A stretch of 64,000 bases of DNA, taken from the NCBI RefSeq assembly GCF_022827545.1, contig NZ_CP094669.1:4581001-4645000 (forward strand), written 5' to 3'. Positions 37,201-45,041 of the stretch are shown piece by piece (the stretch's first letter is position 1; each line of letters starts with the position of its first letter). Below the pieces are notes generated by a model, which saw only the letters and a program-made list of their open reading frames with translations, was not told the DNA's origin and did no database searches. The DNA is from Hymenobacter tibetensis. Lineage in GTDB: Bacteria; Bacteroidota; Bacteroidia; Cytophagales; Hymenobacteraceae. Position numbers and translations under genes: made by a program.

Positions 37201-37907
37201 AAACTCTGGAAGCTTGGAATGTACAGGTGACCATTGCCGCCAACGGCCGACTGGCAGTAGAGGCCGCTGAGCAGCACACATTTGATGCTGTGCTGATGGA
37301 CGTGCAGATGCCGGAGATGGATGGCTACGAAGCGGCCCGTCAGCTGCGGGCACGCTTCCCTGATTCCGCCGTTCTACCCATCATCGGCCTCACTGCCTCT
37401 GCCCTCCCCGAAGACCGGGCCCTAGCCCTTGAAGCAGGCATGAACGATACCCTGGCAAAACCCTTTGACCCGGCCGTATTATACGCCCGCCTTGCTCACT
37501 ACACCGGGCGCGGACACCTCGCTGCGCAAACCCCATCGTTCCCAGGAGCCGAACCCACAGAACTAACTGCTTCCCTTCCCACCCTCGACTGGACGCTTTT
37601 GGAAGAGCTAGCAGGTGGCAACGAAGCCTTTGTTCAACAGATTATCAACACTTTTATCAACCAAGCGCCGCCGCTACAAAAGCAATTAGAGACGGAACTG
37701 GCGTCGGTCGATCCGGCGGCCATGGCACGCACCGCCCATAAGCTCAAAGGGCAGGTAGCTTATTTTGGCGTTGAAGAATTGTATTCCACACTAGAAACAC
37801 TAGAGCAGCAAGCCAAACAAAACGCAACGCCGGATACACTTTCAGCATTGGTTGAGCAAAGTGGCGAATACCTGCGCAGGCTGTATCCACAGCTGCGAGA
37901 AAGATAA
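34278..37907 (+). CDS. Hybrid two-component sensor kinase (Reg_prop, Y_Y_Y, HisKA, HATPase, REC, Hpt)
   Basis: A 1209-aa hybrid sensor of the periplasmic-propeller type common in Bacteroidota. Order: signal peptide, about 10 Reg_prop blades in the periplasm (e.g. DQAGYLWIGTAEGLVRYDG, DGAGRVWIGTEGNGIF), a Y_Y_Y domain (about 580-650), one membrane helix (about 655-675), HisKA with the phospho-His in MSHEIRTPMN (His718), an HATPase domain (N-, G1- and G2-like motifs, about 785-920), a receiver with Asp1008 in VLMDVQMPEMDG, and an Hpt domain with His1154 in ARTAHKLKGQ. All phosphorelay residues are present. Start is uncertain: no ATG opens the signal peptide, and I take GTG at 34278-34280 (MLLRCYRLLFTLFVC), with TTG 34248 as an alternative; the upstream ATG at 34122 lies inside the previous terminator. 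The LytTR regulator follows after 72 bp. Confidence 0.88.
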   Translation: MLLRCYRLLFTLFVCWGSCGLGAQAQQASPQYFLKQFGPADGLPQPFIYALAQDQAGYLWIGTAEGLVRYDGTEFVTFSTKDGLAEDFVTALYVQPQTGHVWVSHYQGGVSCWDGQRVRRVPAKAVQPKGFHPRPGIAAPDTVYKNATQFGLATQQVATLHQVLPAGTVPQVVLTDREHNLWVGTAGQGLWRWSDRHISFYPLPKNSVSALFNQGKAGGISTTGELVSLNSISGQPSPFIVYPGKLLPYPPSAVLYTADKPSNLISSNAYSKLVPGSILAGTAGHGLWQGAVIPRRSILRLVRRLPTTLSVTALAQQRNGDVWVGTALDGLYQLPADSTKAVQHFTTANGLLHNTIYALTADSTGGVWIGTHDTGLAMWRQGSFHYFRFPSGSLDVSALLTDGAGRVWIGTEGNGIFCYEKGLLRNYGPSNGLRSPYCYALLPIRWRNNSGNISQHEQVLVVHRNSLSFSDTTLRHFIPAALPGNPLVRDLLPQATVDKSAFCVWLRTRSGLLCLRTTTATLLPGTRTPTPTLLSSEVDGATRLPTQLNELSATQHRVSFMFRGISLLPNQTDLQYQYRLAGYQEQWSHPTVVGEAQFPRLDAGHYSFEVRCRRGAQGRWSASTVTAFSIATPFWQTWWFALTSLVLLGAGVFALIRVREATLRRQKVQLETTVRARTHELREQKAHIEDMNAELVVARDVAEASRKAKAQFLANMSHEIRTPMNAVIGLTHLLRQTPVNSEQNEYLEAVQSSSQNLLVIINDILDSSKIEAGKLSLEHTAFRLPELLRRVASMFRFATEAKHLYFNLEIDSTVPTAVLGDSVRLNQVLVNLVGNAVKFTTTGGVTVRVTSSSTEPSGLQLVRFVVRDTGIGIPANKLDAIFEDFSQANTSTTRQFGGTGLGLSIARNLVELHGGRLWVESEDGQGSAFSFEIPYTVADPTEVAPEATLAVGRFEPELRVLVAEDNDLNQLVARKTLEAWNVQVTIAANGRLAVEAAEQHTFDAVLMDVQMPEMDGYEAARQLRARFPDSAVLPIIGLTASALPEDRALALEAGMNDTLAKPFDPAVLYARLAHYTGRGHLAAQTPSFPGAEPTELTASLPTLDWTLLEELAGGNEAFVQQIINTFINQAPPLQKQLETELASVDPAAMARTAHKLKGQVAYFGVEELYSTLETLEQQAKQNATPDTLSALVEQSGEYLRRLYPQLRER

Positions 37908-37966
37908 ACTACCTAGCTTATGTCTTATTAAAATCTGTAACGCTGCGGTTTTTTCCAGGGATAGTA

Positions 37967-37974
37967 TACCTTTG
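37967..37974 (+). promoter_or_regulatory. -7 element abutting the LytTR gene start
   Basis: TAccTTTG followed by aaaat and the ATG. A perfect match to the -7 consensus placed only 5 nt before the start codon; no clear -33 TTTG. Transcription from it would be nearly leaderless. Confidence 0.35.
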
Positions 37975-37979
37975 AAAAT

Positions 37980-38699
37980 ATGCCTGCTTCTCTATCCCCT
38001 CTGCGTTGTCTGGTAGTAGACGATGATCCACTTTCTGTACAAGTAGTTGAAAACTGCATTGCCAGCACCCCGTTCCTAAAGGCGGTGGGCAGTTGCGAGA
38101 GTGCCGTTGCTGCTGCCGAAGTATTACGCAACCAAGAGGTGGACCTGCTATTTCTTGACGTCGAAATGCCACTTATGTCGGGTATCGACTTGCTCAGCAC
38201 ACTCCACAATCCGCCGTTGGTGGTGCTTATCACTAGCAGCAAGCAGTATGCGGTGGAGGCGTTCGAGTACGACGTAGTTGATTATCTGGTGAAACCCGTG
38301 AGTTATGCTCGCTTTCTGAAAGCCGCTCAACGCGCTTTGGAGCTTGCCCACCCCCAGGCAGTTACGGAGCCTACTCCTCCCGCTGATGCGGACTTCACCT
38401 TCATGAAGGTAGATACCAAGCTGGTGAAAGTGCTTTTCGATGAGGTACGCTACGTAGAAGCCCTCGGCGACTACGTCCACATCGTCACGGGCCAGAGCAA
38501 GCTCATTGTGTATAGCACCATGAAAGCGGTAGAGGAAAAGTTTCCTGACACCTTATTCGTGCGCGTGCACCGATCCTTTATTGTCAATCTGAAACGGGTG
38601 CAAGCCATCGAAGACAACACGATTGTCATCGATAACAAGCACATTCCTATTGGGCAAACGTACACCCGGGAAGTGTTCCAACGGCTTAATAAGTTCTAA
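37980..38699 (+). CDS. LytTR-family response regulator
   Basis: A 239-aa response regulator with a receiver domain (about 9-125; acidic pocket LVVDDDP and phospho-Asp D60 in FLDVEMP) and a C-terminal LytTR DNA-binding domain (about 138-235; VDTKLVKVLFDEVRYVEALGDYVHI, VRVHRSFIVNLKRV). Placed 72 bp after the hybrid kinase, it is its likely partner: the kinase's final Hpt domain can pass the phosphate to D60. DNA targets unknown; the PKD-domain gene 40 bp downstream is a possible target or a co-transcribed gene. ATG at 37980. Confidence 0.92.
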   Translation: MPASLSPLRCLVVDDDPLSVQVVENCIASTPFLKAVGSCESAVAAAEVLRNQEVDLLFLDVEMPLMSGIDLLSTLHNPPLVVLITSSKQYAVEAFEYDVVDYLVKPVSYARFLKAAQRALELAHPQAVTEPTPPADADFTFMKVDTKLVKVLFDEVRYVEALGDYVHIVTGQSKLIVYSTMKAVEEKFPDTLFVRVHRSFIVNLKRVQAIEDNTIVIDNKHIPIGQTYTREVFQRLNKF

Positions 38700-38739
38700 T
38701 AATTGCTTTGCTGTTCTGACTGATTCAGCCGGTACAACC

Positions 38740-39372
38740 GTGAAATTTCTATTCCACTTTTCAAGGCTAATTTTTGGACTCATTGCTGGGCTGGTGCTCG
38801 TTCACCAACCTGCACGGGCCCAGCAGGCCGGTGATACGGTGAGTGTATCATGCCCACTACCGCGAGTAGTAGAGCTTTGCGTTGAACTTGATGCCAGCGC
38901 CTCAGTCGATCAGGCAGCCGGTCCTCTCACCTTTCGTTGGCAAATGGGCGACGGCACAACGCTCACGGGCCCAATGGTAGCTCATTGCTACGCTATCCGC
39001 CGCCGCTACACCGTCCAACTCGACGTAGTAGACGACAAAACAGGAGAGGTGCGAGAAGCCGAGAAAATCATCCCGGTAGACTTCACCCAAGAAACTGTTC
39101 TCAACTTCACGGCTACCCCCGACACGGTCCGCGTTGGCCAGTCGGTTGCCTTCGATGCCGTGGACTCGCAGTTACCTTTGTGCGAAAATGTAGTTGTGCT
39201 GTGGGATTTTCGAGATGGGGTGGTAAGTAATGGACGGCGAGTACAACACGTTTTTCGCCGTCCAGGCCAGTATGCTGTTCGAATGGCGCTACGCGGCAAC
39301 GGTCCGGATAGCTGCCCTAGCAGCCATTGTGTAGGCCGGGTTATCACAGTTATACCGGCGGCTGCGCCCTAA
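38740..39372 (+). CDS. Secreted PKD-domain protein
   Basis: A 210-aa exported protein with a signal peptide (about 1-30, VLVHQPARAQQ) and two PKD/immunoglobulin-like beta domains (about 45-115, FRWQMGDGT...GPMVAHCYAIRRRYTVQL; about 120-200, VLWDFRDGV...VQHVFRRPGQYAVRMAL). Four cysteines near the end of domains could form disulphides. The start is GTG at 38740-38742: it opens the signal peptide, whereas the longer frame lies inside the LytTR gene. Such proteins act in surface binding or structure; it could be the output of the adjacent LytTR system. Confidence 0.7.
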   Translation: MKFLFHFSRLIFGLIAGLVLVHQPARAQQAGDTVSVSCPLPRVVELCVELDASASVDQAAGPLTFRWQMGDGTTLTGPMVAHCYAIRRRYTVQLDVVDDKTGEVREAEKIIPVDFTQETVLNFTATPDTVRVGQSVAFDAVDSQLPLCENVVVLWDFRDGVVSNGRRVQHVFRRPGQYAVRMALRGNGPDSCPSSHCVGRVITVIPAAAP

Positions 39373-39430
39373 AAACACCTATCGGCTTAAAGCACGGCAG
39401 CAGGACCAGCACTATACTTAGTATCGCTTT

Positions 39431-40963
39431 CTAAACCAATTGCCGGTCTTCTTCTGCCACCTGCACTGCCGTTACTTTCAGGATATCTATCGTGAGGCCC
39501 CATAGATTTTCGTAGGGTACTATCTCAATTTCCGAGTACGCTTCTCCGGGAGGTGGAGCTGCTTGCATTCTTTTCAAGAGAGGCGCTGCCTGCTGCTGAC
39601 TTAAGGTTGGGTCGAAGTCAGACTTCACTGTAATAGCCAGGAGGCGAAAAAACAATTGGCTGCGTAATGTTCCTACGTCCCGCAGGTGGCGCTGCTGGTA
39701 CTTGCGCAAGCTTTCCAGCCGCAGCAGCAAACCGTCTAAGTCGCGCTGACGCAAATAGTGCAGAAACTGCAGAATTAATACGGCTACGTTGTAGCCCTGC
39801 TTATCACGGCTGTGCGTCGGGACAGTTTGAATGAAGGTGTTGAAGCTACGAATTCGCAAGGGGGAAGACTCTGGCCGAATGAACTGCAGATACACTTCAT
39901 ACAAATCCCAGCGTTCTTGAGCGGCATAGCGTTGCTTGTTGAAATACACGCTTTTACGCGCTGTTTGCAGTAGCTCTTGCGCCTGCCCATATTGCCCTGC
40001 GTGTAGGGCTAGCAGCATGTATATTTCTAAGAAGTACAGCCAGTTGTTGGATGCATAGTGAAAGTCCTTGGCGTATTCTTCAGCTAGTTTAAGCCCCTGT
40101 TCAGCCTGCCTGCTGCGCAAATGCGCATACACACTCATGTAGTTGTTGTAGCGCTTATCGAAACGGGTGCGGTTAATTTTACCCTGCTCCCACTTCTTGG
40201 CGGTTTCCGTTGTGAGCCTTATAATCTCTTGATAGTTGCCTACCAATTCTTCCCTAGTAAGTTGCGTTCGGTAGAGATAGAAGAAGGTGGTAAACGTTCT
40301 GGCATCTTTATGCAGCGTTTCCAGTTGCTTGAGATAGGCCTCAATCTTTCCAAGCATACCCTGCCGGGCCCGCACGGTGTAAGCCATCATTGCTTTCACC
40401 TCCCAGAATAGTTTTGCGGCTTCCTCTTCTAACCCCCAAAGCCGTTGGTTTTCTGCTAGTTTCTTGTTGTTGTTGCGGAACTTGCCAGGCTGTTGCATAT
40501 CAGCATAGATACTACGCAGCAACTGCCCGCACATTACGCTGTAATGGGTGAATTCCATTGTTTCAGCCAAGCGCAACGCTTTACGAGCCAAGCGTTCTGC
40601 ATTGAAATACTCGCCTTCCCCAAACAGAGTACTTACCTGATAATACAAGCTCAGGCATTGCTGTTCGTAGCGCCGCGATACTACGTGCCGTGGATCTGAT
40701 TCGTCGAGAAAAAAAAGATGGTTCAACATTTTCTGCTGAACCCGGGATTTTAGCTTCCGAAAAGCAGTTTTGCTGACAGCGTCCGTTTTGCCATACAATG
40801 ATTTGACTACTTGCTGCTGCGACTTTTCTTGATCCTCAAGCAGCAAATGGATCAACGCCATTTCCTTATTGGCCCCTTGCTTGACTGTAAAATCCAGTAA
40901 TGGCAACACTTTTTGCCGGCGGTCTGTCACAATTCTTGCCAGATTATTCAATCCATCCATCAT
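39431..40963 (-). CDS. Helical hypothetical protein, 510 aa
   Basis: I do not recognise this protein. It lacks a signal peptide and membrane segments. It is mainly alpha-helical with TPR-like spacing (e.g. YYQVSTLFGEGEYFNAERLARKALRLAETM, about 108-137; GLKLAEEYAKDF; AGQYGQAQELLQTARKS), and has many Arg/Lys/Gln residues. The first ~90 residues (ARIVTDRRQKVLPLLDFT...AVSKTAFRKLKSRVQQKMLNHLFFLDE) might form a small N-terminal domain with basic helices. A cytoplasmic scaffold or regulator is conceivable. It is transcribed away from the DHGNGGWSG repeat gene, with a shared 364-bp promoter region, so co-regulation is possible. Confidence 0.65.
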   Translation of the reverse strand: MMDGLNNLARIVTDRRQKVLPLLDFTVKQGANKEMALIHLLLEDQEKSQQQVVKSLYGKTDAVSKTAFRKLKSRVQQKMLNHLFFLDESDPRHVVSRRYEQQCLSLYYQVSTLFGEGEYFNAERLARKALRLAETMEFTHYSVMCGQLLRSIYADMQQPGKFRNNNKKLAENQRLWGLEEEAAKLFWEVKAMMAYTVRARQGMLGKIEAYLKQLETLHKDARTFTTFFYLYRTQLTREELVGNYQEIIRLTTETAKKWEQGKINRTRFDKRYNNYMSVYAHLRSRQAEQGLKLAEEYAKDFHYASNNWLYFLEIYMLLALHAGQYGQAQELLQTARKSVYFNKQRYAAQERWDLYEVYLQFIRPESSPLRIRSFNTFIQTVPTHSRDKQGYNVAVLILQFLHYLRQRDLDGLLLRLESLRKYQQRHLRDVGTLRSQLFFRLLAITVKSDFDPTLSQQQAAPLLKRMQAAPPPGEAYSEIEIVPYENLWGLTIDILKVTAVQVAEEDRQLV

Positions 40964-41327
40964 GCATTTTCCCTTTACAGTCTCACAAGGGCTATTTTAT
41001 AAACAGACCCTACCCAAAATTACTGTCACAAATCGACCTTTTTTTTCCTTTACAAATATCATCTCCCTATTTGATCTTTGTAGAGGAAAAGTGTGTGTTT
41101 TTGAAAGATGAGATGTCACATTTTAAGGTATTATCTACAATACAAGCGGTAATACCAAATGTGACTTAGCCTTGAGTAGCTGAAGGATGATTTGTTTAAT
41201 AGAAAAAGTTTAAAATTATATAACTAACATACAAATCACTTTTAGACTATACGTTTCCTTTACGAGCGTGCGGATGTATTTCACCTTTGTGTCAATCAAT
41301 GACTTGGCACAACATAAACTTACTACC
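40964..41327. other. 364-bp AT-rich divergent intergenic region
   Basis: No gene seen. It must hold the divergent promoters of the 510-aa protein and the repeat protein. On the minus strand TAatTTTG occurs at 41015-41022; on the plus strand TAcgTTTC at 41250-41257 misses the last base. A/T runs are frequent. Confidence 0.5.
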
Positions 41328-42125
41328 ATGCTCAATATAATCACTTTCGCTCTGTTGCAATTCGCCACTTCTTCCATCAATGCTACCTCTCAGGTTAGCT
41401 CGGTTGAAGCAAATCCAGCAACAGTATACACTGTAGTCGCAGACCACGGTAACGGCGGCTGGTCAGGTACTGCAGCTGTAGATCACGGCAGTGGTGGTTG
41501 GTCCGGGGTTGCAGCCATAGATCATGGCAATGGTGGCTGGTCGGGTTTCGTGTCGGCAGACCACGGTAACGGCGGCTGGTCGGGCTTCGCAGCCGTAGAT
41601 CATGGCAACGGCGGTTGGTCCGGGGTAGTCGCCGCAGCTGACCACGGTAATGGTGGCTGGTCCGGTATTACAGCAGCTGACCACGGCAATGGTGGCTGGT
41701 CGGGTGTTGTAGCTTCAGCCGATCATGGAAACGGTGGTTGGTCGGGTGTTGCAGCCGCCGACCACGGTAATGGTGGCTGGTCCGGAGTTGCCTCAGCCGA
41801 TCACGGCAATGGTGGTTGGTCCGGAATAATAGCTGTAGCCGCAGACCACGGCAATGGTGGTTGGTCAGGTACTGCAGCTGTGGATCACGGTAACGGCGGC
41901 TGGTCGGGCTTCGCAGCCGCCGATCATGGCAACGGCGGTTGGTCCGGGGTAGTCGCCGCAGCTGACCACGGTAATGGTGGCTGGTCCGGTATTACAGCAG
42001 CTGACCACGGCAATGGTGGCTGGTCGGGTGTTGTAGCTTCAGCCGATCATGGAAACGGTGGTTGGTCGGGTGTTGCAGCCGCCGACCACGGTAATGGTGG
42101 CTGGTCCGGAGTGACGGCCGTTTAA
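41328..42125 (+). CDS. Tandem-repeat protein with 17 DHGNGGWSG units
   Basis: A 265-aa protein I cannot assign to a known family. After ~38 residues (a hydrophobic start, MLNIITFALLQFATSSINA, without a basic n-region, then a polar stretch) the rest is 17 copies of the nonapeptide DHGNGGWSG; one copy reads DHGSGGWSG. They are separated by 4-6 small or hydrophobic residues such as TAAV, VAAA, VVASA, ITAA. Codons for the unit vary between copies (aac/aat, ggt/ggc, cac/cat), so the peptide itself appears constrained. Units 4-8 and 12-16 are a recent block duplication. The pattern suits a stacked beta structure (surface fibre, adhesin or metal binder) or a multi-core peptide precursor; none is proven. 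The start is ATG 41328; GTG 41268 and ATG 41274 are possible. Confidence 0.75.
   Translation: MLNIITFALLQFATSSINATSQVSSVEANPATVYTVVADHGNGGWSGTAAVDHGSGGWSGVAAIDHGNGGWSGFVSADHGNGGWSGFAAVDHGNGGWSGVVAAADHGNGGWSGITAADHGNGGWSGVVASADHGNGGWSGVAAADHGNGGWSGVASADHGNGGWSGIIAVAADHGNGGWSGTAAVDHGNGGWSGFAAADHGNGGWSGVVAAADHGNGGWSGITAADHGNGGWSGVVASADHGNGGWSGVAAADHGNGGWSGVTAV
41430..42113 (+). repeat. 17 tandem 39-45-bp coding repeats
   Basis: Period 13-15 codons, each unit beginning near gaccacggt/gatcatggc and ending ggctggtcgggt. All units stay in frame. Confidence 0.9.
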
Positions 42126-42259
42126 GTAACACTAAGCCGTCAACGGATTGTAAGCCACTCAATAATTAAGTGAATATCCGGCTCTCGTAGCCAGTCTTGG
42201 AGTTCGCGCTAGGATTCTTGGTTATCTTGCGACTGCACATGCCGGGCGCTAGCTAGCTA

Positions 42260-43981
42260 ATGACGCGACACCTTCAGAAAATCCTTTTTTTTCTTCTGCT
42301 CAGCGCTTGCGGATTAACGGCCTGTGCTCCCTCTTCCAGACCAGAGGCAGTGCGTATTCGTTGGACCTCTGACCCGCAAACATTGGACCCTCTAACGGCA
42401 GCTTCTCCACAGGCGATAGAGGTGCTCAATCTGATGCACTGCAGCTTACTTATCAGCGACGCCACCACGCTAAAGTTTGCGCCTTGGCTGGCCAAGCAGA
42501 TGCCCACCATTAGCCGAAGAGGTACTTCGACGCTATTCAGCTATCAACTCCGGCCAGAAGCCACTTGGGATAACGGCCAGCCTGTATTGGCTCGTGATGT
42601 AGCGTTTACGCTAAAAGTGCTGAACTGTCCTGGCCTGCCTACCGAGTACGCGCGAACTCAGTACGGATTCGTTACGGATGTGGAACTAGATGACCGTGAT
42701 CCGCGCCACTTTACTTTGGTGTGTGAGACTTCCTCGCCCGACATTCTATTCTCTACCGGGGATTACGCTATCCTACCAGAATATGTACTGGACCCGAAAG
42801 GGGAATTACGGGCGGTACCCTATTCCTTGCTGCGTACCGATACAGTTGCTGCAGTGCGCCGCTATCCTGCTATACGGGAGTTTGCGCGGCGCTACAAGCA
42901 AGCACGGCTAGACAAGCATCCCGAGCATCTGCCTGGCTGTGGGCCGTATACGCTAACTAAATGGGCCGATAAACGCTACCTACGTCTTCAGCGCAAAGAA
43001 AAGTGGTGGGCTAGCGCCCTCCCCACTCCCCCAACATGGCTGCAAGCCCATGCGCGACGCCTGGAATACCAAATCATTCCGGACAACACAACGGCCCAAC
43101 TGGCTCTTCGCCGCGGCGACTTGGATTTGTATCCCATGCCGCCCGCTCGGGACTTCGACCGGTTACGAAAATCAGCTGATACAGCCCAGCTAACCTTCCA
43201 CACCTCCGGGTCCTATGAAATAACGATGGTAGGTTTCAACAACCAACATCCGTTGCTTCAGGATGCGCTTACTCGCCAAGCGCTAAGCTTGCTCTTTAAT
43301 GTACCAGGATTGATGCAGGCCACCCAGCCAGGATTGGCGTACCGGAGCGTAGGCCTGATTAACCCCAGTGACAAGGAGGTTTATAATGACAGCATCCCGC
43401 TCCTGCCATTTAGCACAAGCAAAGCAGTGGACTTGCTTCGCCAAGCGGGTTGGCAACGCCAGGCTGGTGGAAAGTGGACGCGTAAGAGCGAAACACTGTC
43501 GTTGAGAATCAGCTACCGTGCTGGCGAGTCAGCTCATGAAACAATAGCGTTGCAGTTTCAGGGAACAGCCTCTAGCCTAGGTATCCCTGTCTTGTTGCGG
43601 CCCACGGAAGTAGGCTTGTTTAAGCAACAGTTAGTGTCTGGTGAGACTGAACTTCACGTGAGCACCATCCATGGCAGTCCTGGCTACAATTTCATACCGT
43701 ATTTGCACTCGCGTAGTATTGGAATAAGCAACCTCACCCGCTATAATTCGTCAGTAGCCGACCAGTTGATGGAAGCCATTGTCAACGAGCCCACCGGACC
43801 ATTGCGTACGAAGTTGATTCGAAAATTTCAGCAGCAGTTTCGTACCGACTCACCCTTAGTCGTGCTATTTTTCCTTCGCAACCGGTTTATTGCCAGCAAA
43901 CAATTGCAAGGAGTACGCGCTATACCTATTAAGCCCGGCTACGACGTCTTAAGTATAGCACCAGTTTTTTCTCGACAATAG
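42260..43981 (+). CDS. Peptide-type ABC transporter substrate-binding lipoprotein
   Basis: A 573-aa solute-binding protein of the family 5 class (OppA/DppA). The signal peptide ends at the lipobox LTAC (Cys22), so it is anchored in a membrane. Typical motifs: RIRWTSDPQTLDPLTAA (about 31-47), the FSYQLRPEATWDNGQPVLARDVAFTLKVL segment (about 93-122) and the C-terminal SIAPV end. The binding partner could be a di/oligopeptide or nickel; not resolvable. It is the first gene of a three-gene operon with two permeases (4-bp gap). No ATPase gene is in the neighbourhood. Confidence 0.88.
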   Translation: MTRHLQKILFFLLLSACGLTACAPSSRPEAVRIRWTSDPQTLDPLTAASPQAIEVLNLMHCSLLISDATTLKFAPWLAKQMPTISRRGTSTLFSYQLRPEATWDNGQPVLARDVAFTLKVLNCPGLPTEYARTQYGFVTDVELDDRDPRHFTLVCETSSPDILFSTGDYAILPEYVLDPKGELRAVPYSLLRTDTVAAVRRYPAIREFARRYKQARLDKHPEHLPGCGPYTLTKWADKRYLRLQRKEKWWASALPTPPTWLQAHARRLEYQIIPDNTTAQLALRRGDLDLYPMPPARDFDRLRKSADTAQLTFHTSGSYEITMVGFNNQHPLLQDALTRQALSLLFNVPGLMQATQPGLAYRSVGLINPSDKEVYNDSIPLLPFSTSKAVDLLRQAGWQRQAGGKWTRKSETLSLRISYRAGESAHETIALQFQGTASSLGIPVLLRPTEVGLFKQQLVSGETELHVSTIHGSPGYNFIPYLHSRSIGISNLTRYNSSVADQLMEAIVNEPTGPLRTKLIRKFQQQFRTDSPLVVLFFLRNRFIASKQLQGVRAIPIKPGYDVLSIAPVFSRQ

Positions 43982-43985
43982 CAGT

Positions 43986-45041
43986 ATGGTACGTGGGGTG
44001 ATGCAACTCTTGCAGTGGATTTTCACCGTTTGGGTACTCATCACGATACTCTTCCTCTTGACGAAGGCATTGCCGAATGAGCAGCAACTGCTGCTCCGTT
44101 TTGCGGACACAGCGGGGAGCAGGCAGGGCTTTTCAACTCAACAAGTTGCAGCAGCACAGCAAGCGGCTCGTCAGCGCTTGGGACTCACCGAGCCAGCATT
44201 TTATATCTCACCAGCACCACATTCTGGCGCATCAGAGTGGCGCTGGCACTGGAATGGTTCACGCAACCAATATCACCGCTGGCTTCGTGCTTTGCTACAC
44301 GGCAACCTAGGCCAATCGTATTATACTCAGGAATCCGTAACAGCTTTGCTTGTAAATGCATTGGGTGTAACTGCACCTCTTGCTAGCTTGGCTGCCCTAC
44401 TGGTGGTTGGTCTTTCGATACCAGTGGGTTTGTGGCTGGCTGCTCGCTCCGGCTCTCATTGGATGCTCACCGTGCTGCTTGCCCTCGATGCTTTGCCACT
44501 TTTTGTAATAGCATTGCTACTCATGATGCTGCTAGCTAGCCCTGATTATCTTTCCTTGTTCCCAGCATTCGGGCTCAGTGCGGAAGAAGAGGATGCCGGC
44601 ATCAGCTCTATTCTCAAGCAACCAGCATTTTTAATACTGCCACTGGCTAGCTTAGTTATTTCCACCATCACGGAACCCGCCGTACAACTTGCTCACGCAC
44701 TCCGCCACGAGGCTCAACTTGACTACATTGTGACGGCTCGGGCCAAAGGGTTAGCAAAAATGCAAGTACTACAGCGGCACGCACTACGTAATGCGCTGCT
44801 GCCCACCCTTACCCTCTTCACTGAGTTATTGCCAAACCTGCTAGCGGGAACCGTTGTAGTGGAGCTAGTTTTTGCACTCCCTGGCTTAGGCCGGTTGGTA
44901 GCTGATGCTGCGGCCGCTCGCGACTATCCAGTGCTACTCGGAGGCGTGTTGGTCGTTCTTGTTGTACGCCAGCTTCTGTTGGTTTTCGCCGATTGGCTGT
45001 ACCAACTAGCGGATCCGCGGATCCGTGCTTTAAACCAATGA
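43986..45041 (+). CDS. ABC transporter permease, DppB/OppB-type
   Basis: A 351-aa inner-membrane permease with six or so hydrophobic helices (about 8-28, 125-150, 155-180, 210-235, 275-300, 315-335) and the EAA loop EAQLDYIVTARAKGLAKMQV (about 240-260), the contact for the ATPase. The extra extracytoplasmic stretch between the first two helices (about 30-115) is longer than in E. coli DppB. Starts 4 nt after the substrate-binding gene and its stop codon overlaps the next start in ATGA. Confidence 0.9.
   Translation: MVRGVMQLLQWIFTVWVLITILFLLTKALPNEQQLLLRFADTAGSRQGFSTQQVAAAQQAARQRLGLTEPAFYISPAPHSGASEWRWHWNGSRNQYHRWLRALLHGNLGQSYYTQESVTALLVNALGVTAPLASLAALLVVGLSIPVGLWLAARSGSHWMLTVLLALDALPLFVIALLLMMLLASPDYLSLFPAFGLSAEEEDAGISSILKQPAFLILPLASLVISTITEPAVQLAHALRHEAQLDYIVTARAKGLAKMQVLQRHALRNALLPTLTLFTELLPNLLAGTVVVELVFALPGLGRLVADAAAARDYPVLLGGVLVVLVVRQLLLVFADWLYQLADPRIRALNQ

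Noticed and set aside
41430..42113. CRISPR array or other non-coding tandem repeat
   Set aside because: Units are in frame, have no unique spacers, vary synonymously, and lie inside one open reading frame.
41430..42113. RTX-type calcium-binding nonapeptide repeats or curli repeats
   Set aside because: The unit is Gly-rich, but period (13-15) and positions of D, N and hydrophobic residues fit neither GGxGxDxUx nor the curli S-Q-N-Q pattern.
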